NCBI GenBank assembly: GCA_910587205.1
Contig: CAJULZ010000022.1
Coordinates: forward strand, 1 to 16,013
Direction of reading: 5' to 3'
DNA from: an uncultured Oscillospiraceae bacterium
GTDB taxonomy: Bacteria; Bacillota; Clostridia; Oscillospirales; Oscillospiraceae
Length of the DNA stretch: 16,013 nt
Of this stretch, positions 1 through 6,995 are shown in pieces. Made by a program: the position numbers and the translations under genes. The notes beneath the pieces are model-generated. The model was not told the origin of the DNA and did no database searches. It saw only the letters and a list, made by a program, of their open reading frames with translations. How positions within the stretch are numbered: the first letter of the stretch is position 1; every line of letters starts with the position of its first letter.

Positions 1-681
1 CTTGCCGCCTGGTCGGCGGGGCGGGAGCTGCTCCTCCCCGGGCCCGCCGCGGTGGGCCGCGCCCTGGCGGCCCTGGCGGGGACGGCGGACTTCTGGCTGT
101 CCGTGGGGGCAAGCCTGGGCCGGGTGGTCCTGGGGCTGGCCTGGGGGACGCTGGCGGGAGCACTTCTGGCCTTCCTCACTTTTTTCGTCCCCTGGGCCGG
201 CCGCGTGGTCTCCCCCGCCGTCCGGGTGGTGCGGGCCACCCCGGTGGTGTCCTTCATCCTGCTGATCTACCTGTGGGTGAGCCGCGCCGCCATCCCCTGG
301 GTCATCGCGGGGCTGATGGTGCTGCCGGTAGTGTGGGGCTCCCTGTCTGCGGGACTGGGCAATTTGGACGGAAAACTGCTGGAATTTGGCCGGGCATACC
401 GCTTTTCCCGGTGGAAAATGCTGCGTCTTATCTATCTGCCCTCCCTGCGGCCCCACCTGTCCGCCGGACTGCTCACCGCGTTCGGGCTGGCTTGGAAGTC
501 CGGCGTCGCCGCCGAGGTGCTCTGCCCCCCCGAGCGCGCCATCGGTTCCCGCCTCCAGCAGGCCAAGCTGGGGTTGGAAACGGCGGACCTGTTCGCCTGG
601 ACCCTCGCCATCGTGACGCTGTCCCTGGCGCTGGAGGGGCTGCTCCGGCGGGGGCTGGAAAGGGGGGAGCGGCCCCGATGA
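1..681 (+). CDS. ABC transporter permease, NitT/TauT type (5' end missing)
   Basis: This is the C-terminal 226 residues of a membrane permease of a binding-protein-dependent ABC importer; the frame is open from base 1, so the true start lies upstream. Several hydrophobic segments are visible (for example VVLGLAWGTLAGALLAFLTF, then FILLIYLWV and WVIAGLMVLPVVW). A cytoplasmic coupling (EAA-like) loop follows: EFGRAYRFSRWKMLRLIYLP, where the Gly and the later Leu-Pro match the family pattern. The layout is typical of SsuC/TauC-type permeases for nitrate, sulfonate, taurine or pyrimidine precursors; substrate cannot be told because the binding protein is not in the window. The stop overlaps the ATPase start (ATGA), so the two genes are translationally coupled in one operon. 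Confidence 0.85.
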   Translation, partial: LAAWSAGRELLLPGPAAVGRALAALAGTADFWLSVGASLGRVVLGLAWGTLAGALLAFLTFFVPWAGRVVSPAVRVVRATPVVSFILLIYLWVSRAAIPWVIAGLMVLPVVWGSLSAGLGNLDGKLLEFGRAYRFSRWKMLRLIYLPSLRPHLSAGLLTAFGLAWKSGVAAEVLCPPERAIGSRLQQAKLGLETADLFAWTLAIVTLSLALEGLLRRGLERGERPR

Positions 682-1271
682 TCTTGCAAAATATAAGATT
701 CCGCTACAACGGAAAGGTGGTGCTGGACGGGTTTTCCCTGGAAATTCCAGACCGCGGCCTCACCGCCCTCAGCGGGCCGTCCGGCTGCGGCAAGACCACT
801 TTGCTGCGGATTCTGGCGGGGCTGGCGGTCCCGGAATCGGGCGTGGTCGACGGCGTCGAGCCCGCCCGCACCGCGTTTTTGTTCCAGGAGGACCGGCTGC
901 TGCCCTGGCGCACCGTGGGGGAGCACATCACCGACGTGCTCCCCCGCCCCCGCCGGGGGGAGGCTGGAAAGTGGCTGAAATTCGCGGAGCTGGAGGACGA
1001 GGCGGACGCCTATCCCGCCGCCCTGTCCGGCGGCATGGCGCGGCGGCTGGCCCTGGCGCGGTGCGCCGCCCTGGGCGGGGACGTGCTGCTGCTGGACGAG
1101 CCCTTCGCCGGGGTGGACCCCCAGCGGACGGCGCGGACCCTGGAGCGGCTGCGGGGACTGGGGATTCCCGTGGTGCTGGCCAGCCACCAACGGAATGTGC
1201 TGGACGCCTGCGACCGGGTGGTGGGACTGGACGGCCCGCCCCTGCGGCTGAACTGCCCGGATGGAACATAG
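678..1271 (+). CDS. ABC transporter ATP-binding protein, NitT/TauT type
   Basis: This 197-residue cytoplasmic ATPase powers the importer whose permease precedes it. The ATG at 678 overlaps the permease stop and has an AAAGGGGGGAG ribosome binding site, so it is preferred to the upstream in-frame extension, which only shadows the permease gene. Walker A is GPSGCGKTT (residues 33-41), the Q-loop is LFQEDRLLPW (Q70), the signature is LSGGM (116-120), Walker B is VLLLDEP (136-142) and the switch histidine is H170. The LPW after the Q-loop is typical of the SsuB/TauB/NrtD group. It is shorter than usual for the family (about 240-260 residues), mainly from a trimmed helical region and C-terminus, but all catalytic motifs are present, so it is probably functional. 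Confidence 0.9.
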   Translation: MILQNIRFRYNGKVVLDGFSLEIPDRGLTALSGPSGCGKTTLLRILAGLAVPESGVVDGVEPARTAFLFQEDRLLPWRTVGEHITDVLPRPRRGEAGKWLKFAELEDEADAYPAALSGGMARRLALARCAALGGDVLLLDEPFAGVDPQRTARTLERLRGLGIPVVLASHQRNVLDACDRVVGLDGPPLRLNCPDGT

Positions 1272-1304
1272 GAGCGGCATCCCCTCCGGGACGCCGCTCC
1301 TATG
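1267..1304. terminator. Intergenic hairpin terminator between convergent genes
   Basis: A perfect 12-bp stem (CATAGGAGCGGC at 1267-1278 pairs with 1293-1304) is extended by an inner TCCC/GGGA pairing. It overlaps the ATPase stop codon and ends two bases before the stop of the convergent ribU gene, so it fills the whole gap. On the + strand it is followed by GTTATTTC, a weak U-rich tail. It probably ends the ABC operon and may act in both directions. Confidence 0.7.
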
Positions 1305-1305
1305 G

Positions 1306-2028
1306 TTATTTCATACGCAGCAGCCGCTCGATGTGCTTGTACAGCAGGAAGGTGATGATAGAATCCACCGCCCCTTTGAGCAGGTTGAAGGGGGCCACGG
1401 CGAACAGCACCAATGTATTCACGCTGGTAATGGCGGGGTTGATGGCGGTGCCCATGCCGATGATGACGTCCAGCGGCTGGCCGAACAGGACGGAAAAGGT
1501 GGGGATCAGGTAGACGGCGTTGAACAGGCTGCCCACCACCGTGATGCACACGGTGCCCACAGCCATGCCCAGGATCGCGCCCTTCTTGGTTTTGTTGGCG
1601 AAGTAGACCGCCGACGCGGGTAGAATCAGGGCGGAGCCTACCACAAAGGTGGCCAGATCGCCCACAAAGGCGGTGGAGGTGCCCTTGAGGAACAGCTTGA
1701 GCACCACCTTCAGGAACTCGCACACCACCCCGGCCACCGGACCCAGGGAGAAGGAGCAGATCAGCACCGGGATCTCGCTGAAATCCAGCTCATAAAAGCC
1801 GGGGGCGAAGGGCAGGGGGAACTCGAAATACACCAGCACGGCGGAGATGGCGGCGAAAATGCCCACATAGGCCACCCGGCGGGCGGGGGACTGCTTCTCC
1901 GGCTTGAGCCACAGCTTTTCCAGCAGCAGCGCCACCCCGAAGATGCCCGCGAACACCACCAGGCACATCAGCAGAAACATCACGTTATCCGCCACTGCCG
2001 CCAAAAACTTTCCCGGATCCTTGAACAT
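1306..2028 (-). CDS. ribU: Riboflavin ECF transporter substrate-binding (S) component, RibU-like
   Basis: This 240-residue integral membrane protein is the likely substrate-capture subunit of an energy-coupling-factor importer for riboflavin. The core starts near residue 48 with RRVAYVGIFAAISAVLVYFE and carries the RibU-type stretch FYELDFSEIPVLICSFSLGP, followed by GTSTAFVGDLATFVVGSALI. About six core helices are visible, plus one extra N-terminal helix (around residues 15-38, FLLMCLVVFAGIFGVALLLE). The ATG at 2028 follows an ideal GGAGG site (2037-2041). An FMN riboswitch in its leader strongly supports riboflavin as substrate. The shared EcfA/EcfA'/EcfT module is not in the window, which is normal for group II ECF systems where it is encoded elsewhere. 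Confidence 0.93.
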   Translation of the reverse strand: MFKDPGKFLAAVADNVMFLLMCLVVFAGIFGVALLLEKLWLKPEKQSPARRVAYVGIFAAISAVLVYFEFPLPFAPGFYELDFSEIPVLICSFSLGPVAGVVCEFLKVVLKLFLKGTSTAFVGDLATFVVGSALILPASAVYFANKTKKGAILGMAVGTVCITVVGSLFNAVYLIPTFSVLFGQPLDVIIGMGTAINPAITSVNTLVLFAVAPFNLLKGAVDSIITFLLYKHIERLLRMK

Positions 2029-2039
2029 AACAAAAACCT

Positions 2040-2108
2040 CCTGAAATAGTCTGAAACGCCTGAAAAACTGCCTTCCAGGCGCGACACTACCTCAAGAGGG
2101 GTCACGCG
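2040..2108 (-). promoter_or_regulatory. Probable expression platform of the FMN riboswitch
   Basis: Between the aptamer and the ribU start, the - strand contains CCTCTTGAGG (2090-2099), whose CCTC could pair either with its own GAGG or with the GGAGG ribosome binding site. It also has a dyad, CGCCTG...CAGGCG (2057-2062 with 2076-2081), with a short GCCT/AGGC-type stem followed by TTTTT (2063-2067). Either a terminator switch or a sequestering switch is possible; the sequence alone does not decide which. Confidence 0.4.
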
Positions 2109-2219
2109 TCTTCTTTCATCCGGACTATAACCGTTGGTCCCGGAGTTTCACCGGATCCACCGCTTTCGCGGGTTGCGGACTGTACCGCCAGTGGGGAATT
2201 TCACCCCGCCCTGAAGACA
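2109..2219 (-). ncRNA. FMN riboswitch (RFN element)
   Basis: Read on the - strand, the leader of ribU contains the highly conserved RFN aptamer. The pieces in order are GGGCGGGGTGAAATTCCCCA, ACTGGCGGTACAGTCCGC, the CCCGCGAAAGCGG hairpin, GATCCGGTGAAACTCCGG, then GGACCAACGGTTATAGTCC and GGATGAAAGAAGA. The closing P1 helix pairs TCTTC at the start with GAAGA at the end. Binding of FMN is known to switch off riboflavin synthesis and transport genes, so this element should repress ribU when intracellular FMN is high. It starts about 17 bases after the predicted transcription start and ends about 80 bases before the ribU ATG. Confidence 0.97.
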
Positions 2220-2242
2220 TTCATTCAATTGTTCCGCCCTAT

Positions 2243-2271
2243 ATTATATGACGGCCCCGGGAAGAAGGCAA
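2243..2271 (-). promoter_or_regulatory. Promoter of the ribU riboswitch leader
   Basis: On the - strand, TTGCCT (2271-2266) and a perfect TATAAT (2248-2243) are separated by 17 bases, matching a vegetative sigma-A promoter. The predicted transcript starts near 2236, just before the FMN aptamer at 2219, which fits the riboswitch being at the very 5' end of the message. Confidence 0.75.
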
Positions 2272-2357
2272 GCCCCTTTTTCAAAAAGAGGGGGGAACGC
2301 GTCAGTCTGTCTTCTTGGCGGACGTTCCTTTTTTCAAAAGCCAGTGCGGTTTGACGG

Positions 2358-2386
2358 TTGACAACCGGGGCAAAATTATATATGAT
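2358..2386 (+). promoter_or_regulatory. Sigma-A type promoter of lysA
   Basis: A perfect -35 TTGACA (2358-2363) is followed after 17 bases by TATGAT (2381-2386), inside an AT-rich patch that stands out from the GC-rich surroundings. The predicted start near 2393 leaves a leader of about 33 bases before the lysA ATG. No riboswitch fits in such a short leader. Confidence 0.8.
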
Positions 2387-2425
2387 AATTTGCAGCAAAA
2401 TCCACCCCGCCAAGGAGACAGAGAG

Positions 2426-3682
2426 ATGAAAAAGCCCTTCCTTACCCTGGCCCAGGCCCGGGAACTCAAAGAGACCTACCCCACCCCTTTCCACATCTAC
2501 GACGAACGGGGCATCCGGGAAAACGCCCGGGCACTGAAGGCCGCCTTTGCCTGGAACCCCGGCTTCAAGGAATACTTCGCCGTCAAGGCCACCCCCACCC
2601 CCGGCATCCTCAAGATTTTGCGGGAGGAGGGCTGCGGCGTGGACTGCTCCTCCCTCACCGAGCTGATGATGGCCCAGCGGTGCGGGTTCTCCGGGGGCGA
2701 GATCATGTTCTCCTCCAACGAGACCCCCGCGGAGGAATTTGAGCTGGCCGCCCGGCTGGGCGCCAATATTAACCTGGACGACCTCACCCACGTGGACTTC
2801 CTGCACAAAACCCTGGGCCGCGTCCCCGAGACGGTGTGCTGCCGCTTCAACCCCGGCGGGACGTTTACCTTGGGCGAGGGCAAGGAGGGCTTCCAGGTGA
2901 TGGACAATCCGGGCCAGGCCAAGTACGGCATGACCCGGCCCCAGCTGGCCCAGGCGTTCACCCGCCTGCGGGAGCTGGGGGCCAAGCGCTTCGGTATCCA
3001 CGCCTTTTTGGCCTCCAACACCGTGTCCAACGAATACTACCCCGCCCTGGCCCGCATCCTGTTCCACACCGCTGTGGACGTGGCCGCCGAAACCGGGTGC
3101 CGCGTGTCCTTCATCAACCTGTCCGGCGGGGTGGGCGTGCCCTACCGTCCCGGCGAACCCGTCAACGACATCGCCGTCATTGGCGAAGGCGTGCGCCGGG
3201 CCTTTGAGGAGATCATGGTCCCGGCGGGGCTGGGGGACGCCGCCATTTTCACCGAGCTGGGGCGGTTCATGCTGGCCCCCTTCGGCCACCTGATCACCAC
3301 CGCAATCCACGAAAAGCACATCTATAAGGAGTATATCGGGGTGGACGCCTGCGCCGCCAACCTCATGCGGCCCGCGATCTACGGGGCGTACCACCACATC
3401 ACCGTGCTGGGCAAGGAAGACGCCCCCTGTGACCACACCTACGACGTGGTGGGCTCCCTGTGCGAGAACAGCGACAAATTCGCCGTCGACCGGGAGCTTC
3501 CGGAAATTGCCACGGGCGACATCCTGGCCATCCACGACACCGGCGCCCACGGCTTCTCCATGGGTTACAACTACAACGGCAAACTGCGCTCGGCGGAGTT
3601 GCTGCTCCGGGAGGACGGCGGCGTGGAGCTGCTTCGGCGGGCGGAAACGCCGGAAGACTATTTTGCCACGCTGGTGTGGTAG
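2426..3682 (+). CDS. lysA: Diaminopimelate decarboxylase
   Basis: This 418-residue PLP enzyme probably makes L-lysine from meso-diaminopimelate, the last step of lysine synthesis. It has the two-domain fold-type III layout. The PLP lysine is K54 in EYFAVKATPTP, the barrel histidine is H192 in GIHAFLASN, and the glycine loop is NLSGGVG (231-237). ELGR (277-280) would hold the PLP phosphate, and the C-terminal domain has the SLCENSDKFA motif with C346-E347 and the GFSMGYNYNG stretch. The extended Clostridia-type sequence favours LysA over carboxynorspermidine decarboxylase, though that relative is the main alternative. I chose the ATG at 2426 because AAGGAGA lies just upstream and homology starts there; an upstream in-frame start would lie before the predicted promoter. 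The gene appears monocistronic, ending 35 bases before a tRNA. Confidence 0.93.
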   Translation: MKKPFLTLAQARELKETYPTPFHIYDERGIRENARALKAAFAWNPGFKEYFAVKATPTPGILKILREEGCGVDCSSLTELMMAQRCGFSGGEIMFSSNETPAEEFELAARLGANINLDDLTHVDFLHKTLGRVPETVCCRFNPGGTFTLGEGKEGFQVMDNPGQAKYGMTRPQLAQAFTRLRELGAKRFGIHAFLASNTVSNEYYPALARILFHTAVDVAAETGCRVSFINLSGGVGVPYRPGEPVNDIAVIGEGVRRAFEEIMVPAGLGDAAIFTELGRFMLAPFGHLITTAIHEKHIYKEYIGVDACAANLMRPAIYGAYHHITVLGKEDAPCDHTYDVVGSLCENSDKFAVDRELPEIATGDILAIHDTGAHGFSMGYNYNGKLRSAELLLREDGGVELLRRAETPEDYFATLVW

Positions 3683-3691
3683 GGCAAACCG

Positions 3692-3711
3692 GCGGCGGGG
3701 AACCCCGCCGC
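3692..3711 (+). other. GC hairpin between lysA and tRNA-Leu
   Basis: GCGGCGGGG (3692-3700) and CCCCGCCGC (3703-3711) form a near-perfect dyad directly after the lysA stop. No U-run follows, so it is at best a weak terminator. It may protect the lysA 3' end or serve as a processing point if transcription reads into the tRNA. Confidence 0.45.
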
Positions 3712-3717
3712 GCATAC

Positions 3718-3802
3718 GCGGGTATGGCGGAATTGGCAGACGCGCAGGATTTAGGTTCCTGTGGAGCGATCCGTGTGGGTTCGACCCCCACTACCCGTAC
3801 CA
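3718..3802 (+). tRNA. tRNA-Leu (anticodon UAG)
   Basis: A complete 85-base tRNA can be folded. The acceptor arm is GCGGGTA paired with TACCCGT (one G-U pair), with discriminator A and an encoded CCA. The anticodon arm is CAGGA-TTTAGGT-TCCTG, giving anticodon UAG (reads CUA and other CUN leucine codons). A short variable arm (about GGAGCGATCC) and a T arm of GTGGG-TTCGACC-CCCAC follow. The D-arm sequence GGCGGAATTGGCAGACGCG is the usual leucine form. It is flanked by its own terminator downstream. Confidence 0.96.
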
Positions 3803-3827
3803 CGTTGGGGCAAAGTCCGCCTCGTTT

Positions 3828-3856
3828 AAGAATCCCACCCTTTGGGTGGGATTCTT
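3828..3856 (+). terminator. Rho-independent terminator of tRNA-Leu
   Basis: A 13-bp perfect stem (AAGAATCCCACCC at 3828-3840 with 3844-3856) with a TTT loop is followed by TTACTTTG. It lies 25 bases past the tRNA 3' end and should end that transcript. Confidence 0.8.
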
Positions 3857-3881
3857 TTACTTTGCTCCCTTGCCTCTCCTT

Positions 3882-3915
3882 CCCCCACGAAAGCGGAAGG
3901 GCGCTTTCGCGGGGG
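3882..3915 (-). terminator. Candidate hairpin downstream of the response regulator gene
   Basis: CCCCC-A-CGAAAGCG (3882-3895) pairs with CGCTTTCG-C-GGGGG (3902-3915), broken by one A/C mismatch, with an outer TTGCTC/GAGCAA pair (3862-3867 and 3924-3929). It sits about 55 bases past the stop of the leftward response regulator gene. No U-tract follows on that strand, so termination is uncertain. Confidence 0.4.
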
Positions 3916-3969
3916 CCCCGTTTGAGCAAGCGTCATATCGCTATGCCGCAGCGGACGCCGGGCCATTCA

Positions 3970-4653
3970 TTACACCACAAACCGATAGCCCAGGCCCCGG
4001 ACCGTCTGAATATAGGAGGGCCGGGCCGGGTCCTCCTCGATTTTCTGCCGCAGGCGGTTGATATACACCATGATGGCGTTCTCATCCACAATGGCCGAAC
4101 CCCAGACCATGTCATAGATCATATCCTTGGTAAAAATACGGTTCACATTATCCAGAAACAGCTTTATGATGGCGTTTTCCTTGGAGGACAGCACAATTTC
4201 CGCCCCCTCCTTATAAAACCGCAGGGTGCTGGTATCATAGCGGAAGGGCCCGGCGGCAATGACGCTTCCCCCACCGCTGAGCCCGCCCCGGCTGCGGCGG
4301 ATCAACGCCTTGACCTTGGCCCCCAAGGTCACCGGGTTGAAGGGCTTGGTGAGGTAGTCGTCCGCGCCGATATCCAGCCCGTAGAGAGCGTCATAGTCCT
4401 CCTTTCGCCCGCTGACAATGATGATGGGCAGCTTGAGCCCCCGGCCCCGAAGGGCCTGGATCACCTCAAAGCCGTCCATCCCCGGCATATTTACATCCAG
4501 CAGCATCAGGTCGTAATGGCCTCGTCCCGCCAGCTCGATGGCCTCCCCGCCGCTGCGGGCCACCTCGGAGTCGATTCCACTGCTCGTCATCACCTTGCGG
4601 AGCATGGTCAGCACCGCCTCGTCATCGTCCACGATCAGCACCGTATCCGGCAT
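3970..4653 (-). CDS. OmpR/PhoB-family response regulator
   Basis: This 227-residue transcription factor is the output half of the two-component system encoded here. The receiver domain (residues 1-120) has the acidic cluster VDDDE (8-12), phosphoacceptor D53 in LLLDVNMPGMDG, the switch residue S81 and the conserved K103 in TKPFNP. The DNA-binding winged helix (about 130-227) ends in the family signature YINRLRQKIEEDP...IQTVRGLGYRF. The ATG at 4653 follows AAAGGGGG. It is transcribed away from the histidine kinase gene, with 124 bases between the two starts. Its targets are unknown; the operon just beyond the kinase gene is an attractive candidate. Confidence 0.93.
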   Translation of the reverse strand: MPDTVLIVDDDEAVLTMLRKVMTSSGIDSEVARSGGEAIELAGRGHYDLMLLDVNMPGMDGFEVIQALRGRGLKLPIIIVSGRKEDYDALYGLDIGADDYLTKPFNPVTLGAKVKALIRRSRGGLSGGGSVIAAGPFRYDTSTLRFYKEGAEIVLSSKENAIIKLFLDNVNRIFTKDMIYDMVWGSAIVDENAIMVYINRLRQKIEEDPARPSYIQTVRGLGYRFVV

Positions 4654-4693
4654 AACGTCCCGCCCCCTTTACAGGTAAGTCCTCATGTGTTAA

Positions 4694-4723
4694 ATTATAG
4701 CATATCGGCCGCCCTCGGCGCAA
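4694..4723 (-). promoter_or_regulatory. Promoter of the response regulator gene
   Basis: A perfect TATAAT lies on the - strand at 4699-4694, with TTGCGC (4723-4718) 18 bases upstream. The predicted start near 4687 gives a leader of about 34 bases. On the opposite strand, TTTACA (4670-4675) and TAAATT (17-base gap) could form an overlapping weaker promoter for the histidine kinase gene. Confidence 0.55.
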
Positions 4724-4777
4724 GCCCCGCCACGCTGCCGGGCAGCCGCCTCCAAATGAAAGGCAGAGAGGACCGCC

Positions 4778-6523
4778 ATGGAAGGAAAGCGTTCCGGCCC
4801 CCGGTACTTCCCCATCCTCCCCGTTCTGGCCCTGGCCATCATCCTGCTGGGGCTGCTGTCCATGTCCAGCGTGTTCACCAAAAGCCAACAGCTTTTGGTG
4901 GACGGGCAGGACGGCCAGCTGACCAAAACCGCCCAATCGGTGGATAACAATATCATGGGCCACTTCGCCTGGTACTGTTCTGATCTGGAGTACATCACCA
5001 GCCGCACCGGCTTCTTGGCGGCGGAGCAGATTTATCTCAGCAACGGCGATGGGGACGGCCTGCTCTACCACCTGCGGGAGAGCCCCCTGCCAAAAACCGT
5101 CATGGTGGAATCCATGCTGGTTCTCCGCCAAGGGGCGGTGGAGCTGTCTACCAGCGGGGAGACGGATTACACCCCCCTGGCCGTGCTGGGCCGGATTGGG
5201 GACGTGGCCATCGAGCTGTGGCGAGACGAGACGGACCGGCCCTATGTGGCCCTGGTCCAGTCCAAAGCGGAGATAGGCTATGCCGCCCTCATCGATGGGG
5301 AGGCCTTTTTCGCCATTGCAGAGAAACAGACCGCCGCCGAGGACAGCGACCGCATCCTGGTGCTGGATTCCCAGGAACATTACTTTTTCCACCGCACCCA
5401 GGAGGGCATTCGGGTGGACGCGGTGGATGAGCTGGACTCCACTGTCCATGCCAGCCTCTATATCATGCTGACCACCCAACGGGCAGGCCGGCCGCTCACC
5501 AGCTTTTTCCGTGCCGGGGGACAGTCCGGGGGAGTAGGCTATACCGCCCGGCTGTCCGTTCTGCCCGCCCCCAGCAACGCGAACGGCTGCTTTACCGTAG
5601 GGGTTGCCCGGAACTACGATGAGATCATCCGCCCTTATCAGTCCGCGGCGTTTCAGATGGTACTGTGCGCGGTGACAATCATGGCGGGGGCGGCACTGCT
5701 GCTGGTGTTCCTCCTGCGCTCCCGCCGGAGCCACCGGCGGGCCCAGCAGGAACTGGCCCTCCTCCAGGAGAAAGCGGAGGCCATGGAACAGCTCAATGCC
5801 CAGACCCAGGCCCTGGCCCACCGCCAGCGGCTGGAGTCCATCGGCACCCTCACCTCCGGTATCGCCCACGAGTTTAACAACCTGCTCACCCCCATCATGG
5901 GGTACAGCATCCTCATTCTGGAAAAGCTTTCTCCAGAGGACACCGAGTCCTATGACAACGCCCTGGAGATCTACAATGCTTCCCAAAAGGCCAAGAAAAT
6001 CGTGGCCCGCCTGTCCAACCTGTCCCGGAAGGGGACCCCCGGAGGCGTGCACCCCGTCCGGCTGACCCCTCTGGTGGAGCAGGTGCTGGAGGTGGCCTCA
6101 CCCGCCCAACCCAAGACGGTGCGGGTGGAGACCGGCCTGGCCGGACAGGCCCCCCCGATCCTGGGGGACGAAACCCAGCTGTTCCAGCTGACACTGAACC
6201 TGGTACTCAACTCCTTCGAGGCCCTGGCCCAGCAGGGCGGGACGGTCCGAGTGTCCACCGCCTGGGACGGGGAACGGGTATCCCTGCGGGTGGCGGACAA
6301 TGGCCCCGGCATCCCGGAGGAGGTCAAGGAGCACATCTTCGACCCCTTCTTCACCACCAAGGGCTCGGGCAAGGGCATCGGCCTGGGTCTGGCCATCGTG
6401 CAGCAGATCGCGGAGGCCCACCAGGGGACCGTCACCCTGGACAGCGCCGCCGGACAGGGCACCGCTTTCACCGTCACCTTCCCCGCTGCCCCACCGGAAG
6501 CGGGGGAAACACCCCAAACTTGA
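4778..6523 (+). CDS. Membrane sensor histidine kinase
   Basis: This 581-residue kinase has a short cytoplasmic start, TM1 (about 11-33), a roughly 258-residue extracytoplasmic sensor region (34-291) and TM2 (292-315). The sensor ends in VARNYDEIIRPYQ before TM2, which looks Cache-like, but I cannot assign a ligand. A coiled-coil linker (about 318-350) leads to the phosphoacceptor H364 in IAHEFNNLLTPIMG, the NtrB-like version of the H-box. The ATPase domain has the N-box LNLVLNS (N474, N478), G1 box DNGPGIP (507-513), F-box DPFFTTK and G2 box GSGKGIGLGLAI, all intact. The ATG at 4778 follows AGAGAGGA. Its partner is probably the divergent OmpR-type regulator, an unusual pairing for an NtrB-type kinase core. 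A strong hairpin follows the stop. Confidence 0.92.
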   Translation: MEGKRSGPRYFPILPVLALAIILLGLLSMSSVFTKSQQLLVDGQDGQLTKTAQSVDNNIMGHFAWYCSDLEYITSRTGFLAAEQIYLSNGDGDGLLYHLRESPLPKTVMVESMLVLRQGAVELSTSGETDYTPLAVLGRIGDVAIELWRDETDRPYVALVQSKAEIGYAALIDGEAFFAIAEKQTAAEDSDRILVLDSQEHYFFHRTQEGIRVDAVDELDSTVHASLYIMLTTQRAGRPLTSFFRAGGQSGGVGYTARLSVLPAPSNANGCFTVGVARNYDEIIRPYQSAAFQMVLCAVTIMAGAALLLVFLLRSRRSHRRAQQELALLQEKAEAMEQLNAQTQALAHRQRLESIGTLTSGIAHEFNNLLTPIMGYSILILEKLSPEDTESYDNALEIYNASQKAKKIVARLSNLSRKGTPGGVHPVRLTPLVEQVLEVASPAQPKTVRVETGLAGQAPPILGDETQLFQLTLNLVLNSFEALAQQGGTVRVSTAWDGERVSLRVADNGPGIPEEVKEHIFDPFFTTKGSGKGIGLGLAIVQQIAEAHQGTVTLDSAAGQGTAFTVTFPAAPPEAGETPQT

Positions 6524-6527
6524 CACA

Positions 6528-6556
6528 GCGCCCCGCCGGAGCCTCCGGCGGGGCGC
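6528..6556 (+). terminator. Hairpin terminator after the histidine kinase gene
   Basis: GCGCCCCGCCGG (6528-6539) pairs perfectly with 6545-6556 around a 5-base loop, four bases after the kinase stop. The downstream tract CATCCGTTTCTTAA is only moderately U-rich. It separates the kinase gene from the promoter of the Rnf-like unit. Confidence 0.65.
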
Positions 6557-6566
6557 CATCCGTTTC

Positions 6567-6607
6567 TTAACAAATATTAAGGCCGAATATATGTCCTATT
6601 AAGGCGG
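6567..6607 (+). promoter_or_regulatory. Candidate promoter with paired direct repeats upstream of the Rnf-like operon
   Basis: This AT-rich island lies between the kinase terminator and the first gene of the seven-gene unit. TTAACA (6567-6572) could be a -35 box with TATATG (6588-6593, 15-base gap) or TATGTC (6590-6595, 17-base gap) as -10. Two direct repeats, ATTAAGGCCG (6576-6585) and ATTAAGGCGG (6598-6607), are spaced exactly 22 bases apart, i.e. two helical turns. OmpR-family regulators commonly bind direct repeats on one face of the helix, so this may be an operator for the neighbouring regulator; that link is inference. Confidence 0.45.
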
Positions 6608-6641
6608 CAGGCGTAAACTGGTCGAAAAGGGGGTGGCTTTT

Positions 6642-6995
6642 ATGCTGGAGCATCTGGTAGAGGCGGTGCTGGGCGTGCTGATCCCTCTGTGCGAGATGAT
6701 GGGGATTCTGGTCATCGCCGTGTCCACCTGCACCGCCTTTTGGCAATACTTCCGGGGGCTGCTCACCCGCACCCCCGGGGACGTGAAGTCCCAGCTGGCC
6801 TCCGGCCTGGCCCTGAGCCTGGAGTTTAAGATGGCCGCGGAGATTCTCAAGACCGTCCTGGTCCGGGACATGACCGAGCTGATGGTGCTGGGCGCCGTCA
6901 TCATCCTGCGTGCTTTGCTCTCATTTTTGATTCATTTTGAAATGAAGCAGCATGACATACCCAAACACGAGACCATAGGAGGAATTGTAAAATGA
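6642..6995 (+). CDS. DUF1622 family membrane protein
   Basis: This 117-residue protein matches the small DUF1622 membrane family by its pattern: an N-terminal helix (about 6-32), the conserved LALSLEFKMAAEILKT stretch (57-71) and a last helix (79-99) ending in RALLSFLIHFEM. The biochemical role of the family is not known to me. The ATG at 6642 is preferred over the GTG at 6633 because AAAAGGGGG (6625-6633) is at the right distance only for the ATG. The stop overlaps the next ATG (ATGA), which ties it to the lipoprotein and the flavin/Rnf genes and suggests a part in the same membrane assembly. Confidence 0.82.
   Translation: MLEHLVEAVLGVLIPLCEMMGILVIAVSTCTAFWQYFRGLLTRTPGDVKSQLASGLALSLEFKMAAEILKTVLVRDMTELMVLGAVIILRALLSFLIHFEMKQHDIPKHETIGGIVK

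Noticed and set aside
2273..2296. CCCCTTTTTCAAAAAGAGGGG as a terminator
   Set aside because: It lies between two divergent promoters and overlaps the ribU -35 box, with no gene ending there; probably incidental dyad symmetry.
2225..3715. 496-codon open frame on the - strand covering lysA
   Set aside because: Antisense shadow of a well-supported LysA; it also runs into the ribU promoter.
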